NCBI GenBank assembly: GCA_021324715.1
Contig: JAJPIN010000048.1
Coordinates: 1 to 6,744, forward strand
Direction of reading: 5' to 3'
Length of the DNA: 6,744 nucleotides
DNA from: Nitrososphaeria archaeon
GTDB taxonomy: Archaea; Thermoproteota; Nitrososphaeria; Nitrososphaerales; Nitrososphaeraceae
The translations under genes were made by a program, and so were the position numbers. Numbering within the stretch: position 1 is the first letter of the stretch; the number at the start of each line of letters is the position of its first letter. Below the pieces are notes generated by a model. It made no database searches, was not told the origin of the DNA, and saw only the letters and a list, made by a program, of their open reading frames with translations. This document shows, piece by piece, positions 5,419 through 6,744 of the stretch.

Positions 5419-6213
5419 TCAGCGCTTGTTGTACTCGTCGCGTCGGCGAAACCAGAGGTCCGTCTCGTTGCGTCCCTTAGGAGCGCGATCGAGCCATTGG
5501 TACAATCCCCAGAGCACATCCAGTCCACGCGCATAGGTGGAATAGGTGTGGTAGACGATGCCATCCTCTAGCACGAAAGCGCTCATGCCCGGTCTCTCGC
5601 GTGTGTACGTGGCGACATCGGTTCCTGTCATGGACGCTATCTCTGCCACTGTACCTTGGTCATCTTGAGATCGCCACTTTCGAACGGCCTTACCTGCGAG
5701 CGGCTCACGTGTCGCCCCCTCGTGTCGATAGTTATACTCAATGCCTCCCTTGCGCTGTTGATCCTCGGTGAACCATACGTTGAAGTCGAAGTTAAAGTCA
5801 CTGCCGAGCGATGATGCCCAGGGAAACGTCCATCCCATACGCCGCTTGTACGCATGTAGCTTCGCGAGAGGAGCTCGCGACACCGCCGATAGCGTGACAT
5901 CGTGGTTGGCCAGATGGACTACAAAGCCGTTGAAACCGTCGGCGATCGACGAGCACGCTGGACACCCCGCCGTGTAGTCGGGCCCGAACATAAAGTGATA
6001 CACGAGGAGCTGTGAACGCCCTCGAAATAGATCTGCCAAGGAGGCGCTGCCTTCGTCGGTCTCGAATTGATACTCCTTGTCGATCCGAACCCACGGCAAC
6101 TTCTGCCGCAGAATGGAAAGTTTGTCACCACGCCATGTGAGCTCCTTCTCTGCTTTCAGTAGCTTGAGCCGGGCTGTGAGCCACTGTTTGCGTGTGCCGG
6201 TTTTGTGCTTCAT
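5419..6213 (-). CDS. DUF899 family thioredoxin-fold protein, probably acquired from bacteria
   Basis: The 264-residue protein matches the DUF899 family of cytosolic thioredoxin-like proteins. Recognisable parts are the N-terminal helix (KQWLTARLKLLKAEKEL, 9-25), LPWVRIDKEYQF (39-50), ADLFRGRSQLLVYHFMFGPDY (60-80) followed by CPAC (84-87), SRAPLAKLHAYKRRMGWTFPW, GSDFNFDF, and the C-terminal VYHTYSTYARGLD. The CxxC sits where a thioredoxin-fold redox pair would be, so thiol-disulfide exchange is likely, but the family's reaction and partner are not established. GC content contrasts with the neighbours: 35 of 60 bases are G/C in 5461-5520, against 22 of 60 in 3121-3180 of the kinase gene. Together with codon choice this points to horizontal transfer from a GC-richer bacterium. 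ATG at 6213 is chosen over the adjacent TTG at 6216; GGAG upstream supports it. The stop of a small upstream ORF overlaps this start. Confidence 0.94.
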   Translation of the reverse strand: MKHKTGTRKQWLTARLKLLKAEKELTWRGDKLSILRQKLPWVRIDKEYQFETDEGSASLADLFRGRSQLLVYHFMFGPDYTAGCPACSSIADGFNGFVVHLANHDVTLSAVSRAPLAKLHAYKRRMGWTFPWASSLGSDFNFDFNVWFTEDQQRKGGIEYNYRHEGATREPLAGKAVRKWRSQDDQGTVAEIASMTGTDVATYTRERPGMSAFVLEDGIVYHTYSTYARGLDVLWGLYQWLDRAPKGRNETDLWFRRRDEYNKR

Positions 6214-6374
6214 CAAGAACCATCTCCATTAATCATACAGTTACCCATGTTTTCTATCACAGACGGAGCGTTACCATTGGTACGTACTTCAACTCTATCA
6301 TGGTCACAATCAAATACTCTGAAAGCAATGTTATGACCATTACTCCATCCTTCAGACATATTGAATATTAACAT
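6213..6374 (-). CDS. Small ORF overlapping the DUF899 start (53 residues, unrecognised)
   Basis: The frame begins MLIFNMSEGWSNGHN and ends in NGDGS, with TGA sharing its A with the DUF899 ATG (TGATG, 6215-6211). This is the classic geometry for translational coupling. A second ATG at 6359 gives 48 residues. There is no ribosome-binding sequence, but a TATA-like box 24 bases upstream fits a leaderless message starting at 6374. Composition is AT-rich like the host, unlike DUF899. It contains two cysteines and several Asp, Asn and Gly residues; I do not recognise a family. It may be a real small protein, a leader that helps translation of the foreign gene, or the end of a gene truncated when DUF899 arrived. 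Confidence 0.4.
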   Translation of the reverse strand: MLIFNMSEGWSNGHNIAFRVFDCDHDRVEVRTNGNAPSVIENMGNCMINGDGS

Positions 6375-6393
6375 AGAGTAATGTCATACATCT

Positions 6394-6402
6394 CATATAT
6401 TA
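6394..6402 (-). promoter_or_regulatory. TATA-box candidate for the small ORF and DUF899
   Basis: The minus strand reads TAATATATG here, centred about 24 bases before the ATG at 6374. That is compatible with an archaeal TATA box driving a leaderless transcript. TGACCAT occurs at 6427-6433 and 6334-6340, with its complement ATGGTCA at 6300-6306; these could be regulator half-sites or coincidence. Confidence 0.4.
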
Positions 6403-6468
6403 GTTTCATAATGCTTTCATTTCCTGTGACCATAGTATTCGCTTGCCAAGAAAATTAATAAATAGAAT

Positions 6469-6491
6469 TCAAGCCGTCAGGATTTGAACCT
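6469..6491 (-). repeat. tRNA-3'-end-like repeat, copy D
   Basis: The minus strand reads AGGTTCAAATCCTGA, then acceptor-like CGGCTTG and discriminator A, again with only three T-stem pairs. Just 5' of it (6510-6492) the minus strand has CCCCTTACATGC, which resembles a valine-type anticodon loop (CTTACAT) placed directly against the T-arm. This suggests a tRNA that lost its middle, though the match is short. It lies about 40 bases downstream of the partial gene ending at 6532. Confidence 0.5.
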
Positions 6492-6531
6492 TGCATGTAA
6501 GGGGTTCGACCACTTATTATTTATCCGTTTT

Positions 6532-6744
6532 TTATGCATCTAGTTGTCGAGACCGACCTTTTACTCTAAGTGCTCTCCCCGCCTTAGAAGCTGCTAGATT
6601 CCAATTAACTATATGTTGCATTTGAATTCTCACAGTTACGTCATCGCCTTTGGATAAATACGATGAAACGCTTGGATCATTTAGTCCCTCCTCTGTCACA
6701 TACTTCAAATGGATCTGGTGATTAATCTTTCTTGCCTCTTCCCC
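6532..6744 (-). CDS. Unrecognised protein, C-terminal part only
   Basis: The frame is open from the right edge to TAA at 6534-6532, giving 70 residues with no internal stop. It contains YVTEEGLNDPSVSSYLSKGD followed by VTVRIQMQHIVNWN, and a basic end, GRALRVKGRSRQLDA. The composition is typical of a soluble protein and the alternation of charged and hydrophobic residues looks coding. I cannot assign a family. The start lies outside the window or could be an internal GTG or TTG near 6699. It runs in the same direction as the DUF899 and msr genes; tRNA-like copy D follows its stop. Confidence 0.6.
   Translation of the reverse strand, partial: GEEARKINHQIHLKYVTEEGLNDPSVSSYLSKGDDVTVRIQMQHIVNWNLAASKAGRALRVKGRSRQLDA

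Noticed and set aside
5637..6131. Several overlapping ORFs on both strands inside the DUF899 gene
   Set aside because: GC-rich DNA with few stop codons produces open shadow frames; only the DUF899 frame encodes recognisable conserved motifs.
6469..6545. A complete valine-type tRNA on the minus strand
   Set aside because: An anticodon-loop-like CTTACAT is present, but the anticodon stem does not pair, it touches the T-arm without a variable loop, and no 5' acceptor partner is seen.

Overview
The window looks like archaeal chromosome, most likely from an ammonia-oxidising soil thaumarchaeote of the Nitrososphaera/Nitrosocosmicus type. This is inference. It rests on an AT-rich background, TATA-type promoter candidates in place of bacterial -35/-10 boxes, Asn/Ser-rich low-complexity inserts inside conserved enzymes, frequent TTG starts, and bacterial-looking accessory genes set in that background. 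No rRNA or ribosomal marker is present to fix the taxonomy.

Left part (about 190-3746, plus strand): a two-gene signalling operon. The first gene fuses a response-regulator receiver, a glutaredoxin-like domain and a thioredoxin-reductase-like FAD/NAD(P) flavoprotein. Ten bases later comes a soluble histidine kinase with an N-terminal cyclic-nucleotide-binding-type sensor. The arrangement suggests that the kinase phosphorylates the receiver and so controls a flavoprotein directly rather than a DNA-binding output. Neither thiol module keeps its CxxC pair, so ordinary thioredoxin reduction is unlikely.

Right part (about 3747-6744): all clear genes are on the minus strand. msrB and msrA (methionine sulfoxide repair) overlap and have a poly-Asn junction. 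Next is a GC-rich DUF899 thioredoxin-fold gene, probably acquired from bacteria, preceded by a small AT-rich ORF whose stop overlaps its start. Last is an unrecognised reading frame cut by the right edge. Apart from the last, every recognised gene in the window belongs to redox or thiol chemistry.

Between these genes lie four copies of a motif that reads, on the minus strand, like the T-loop and 3' acceptor strand of a tRNA without its 5' half. Three sit 40-150 bases downstream of a minus-strand gene, and two share about 45 bases including a TTATAAA box. They may be scars of integration at tRNA 3' ends or tRNA-like signals in mRNA 3' regions. Palindromes and short hairpins cluster around them. 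No integrase, transposase, CRISPR array, rRNA or intact tRNA was found.
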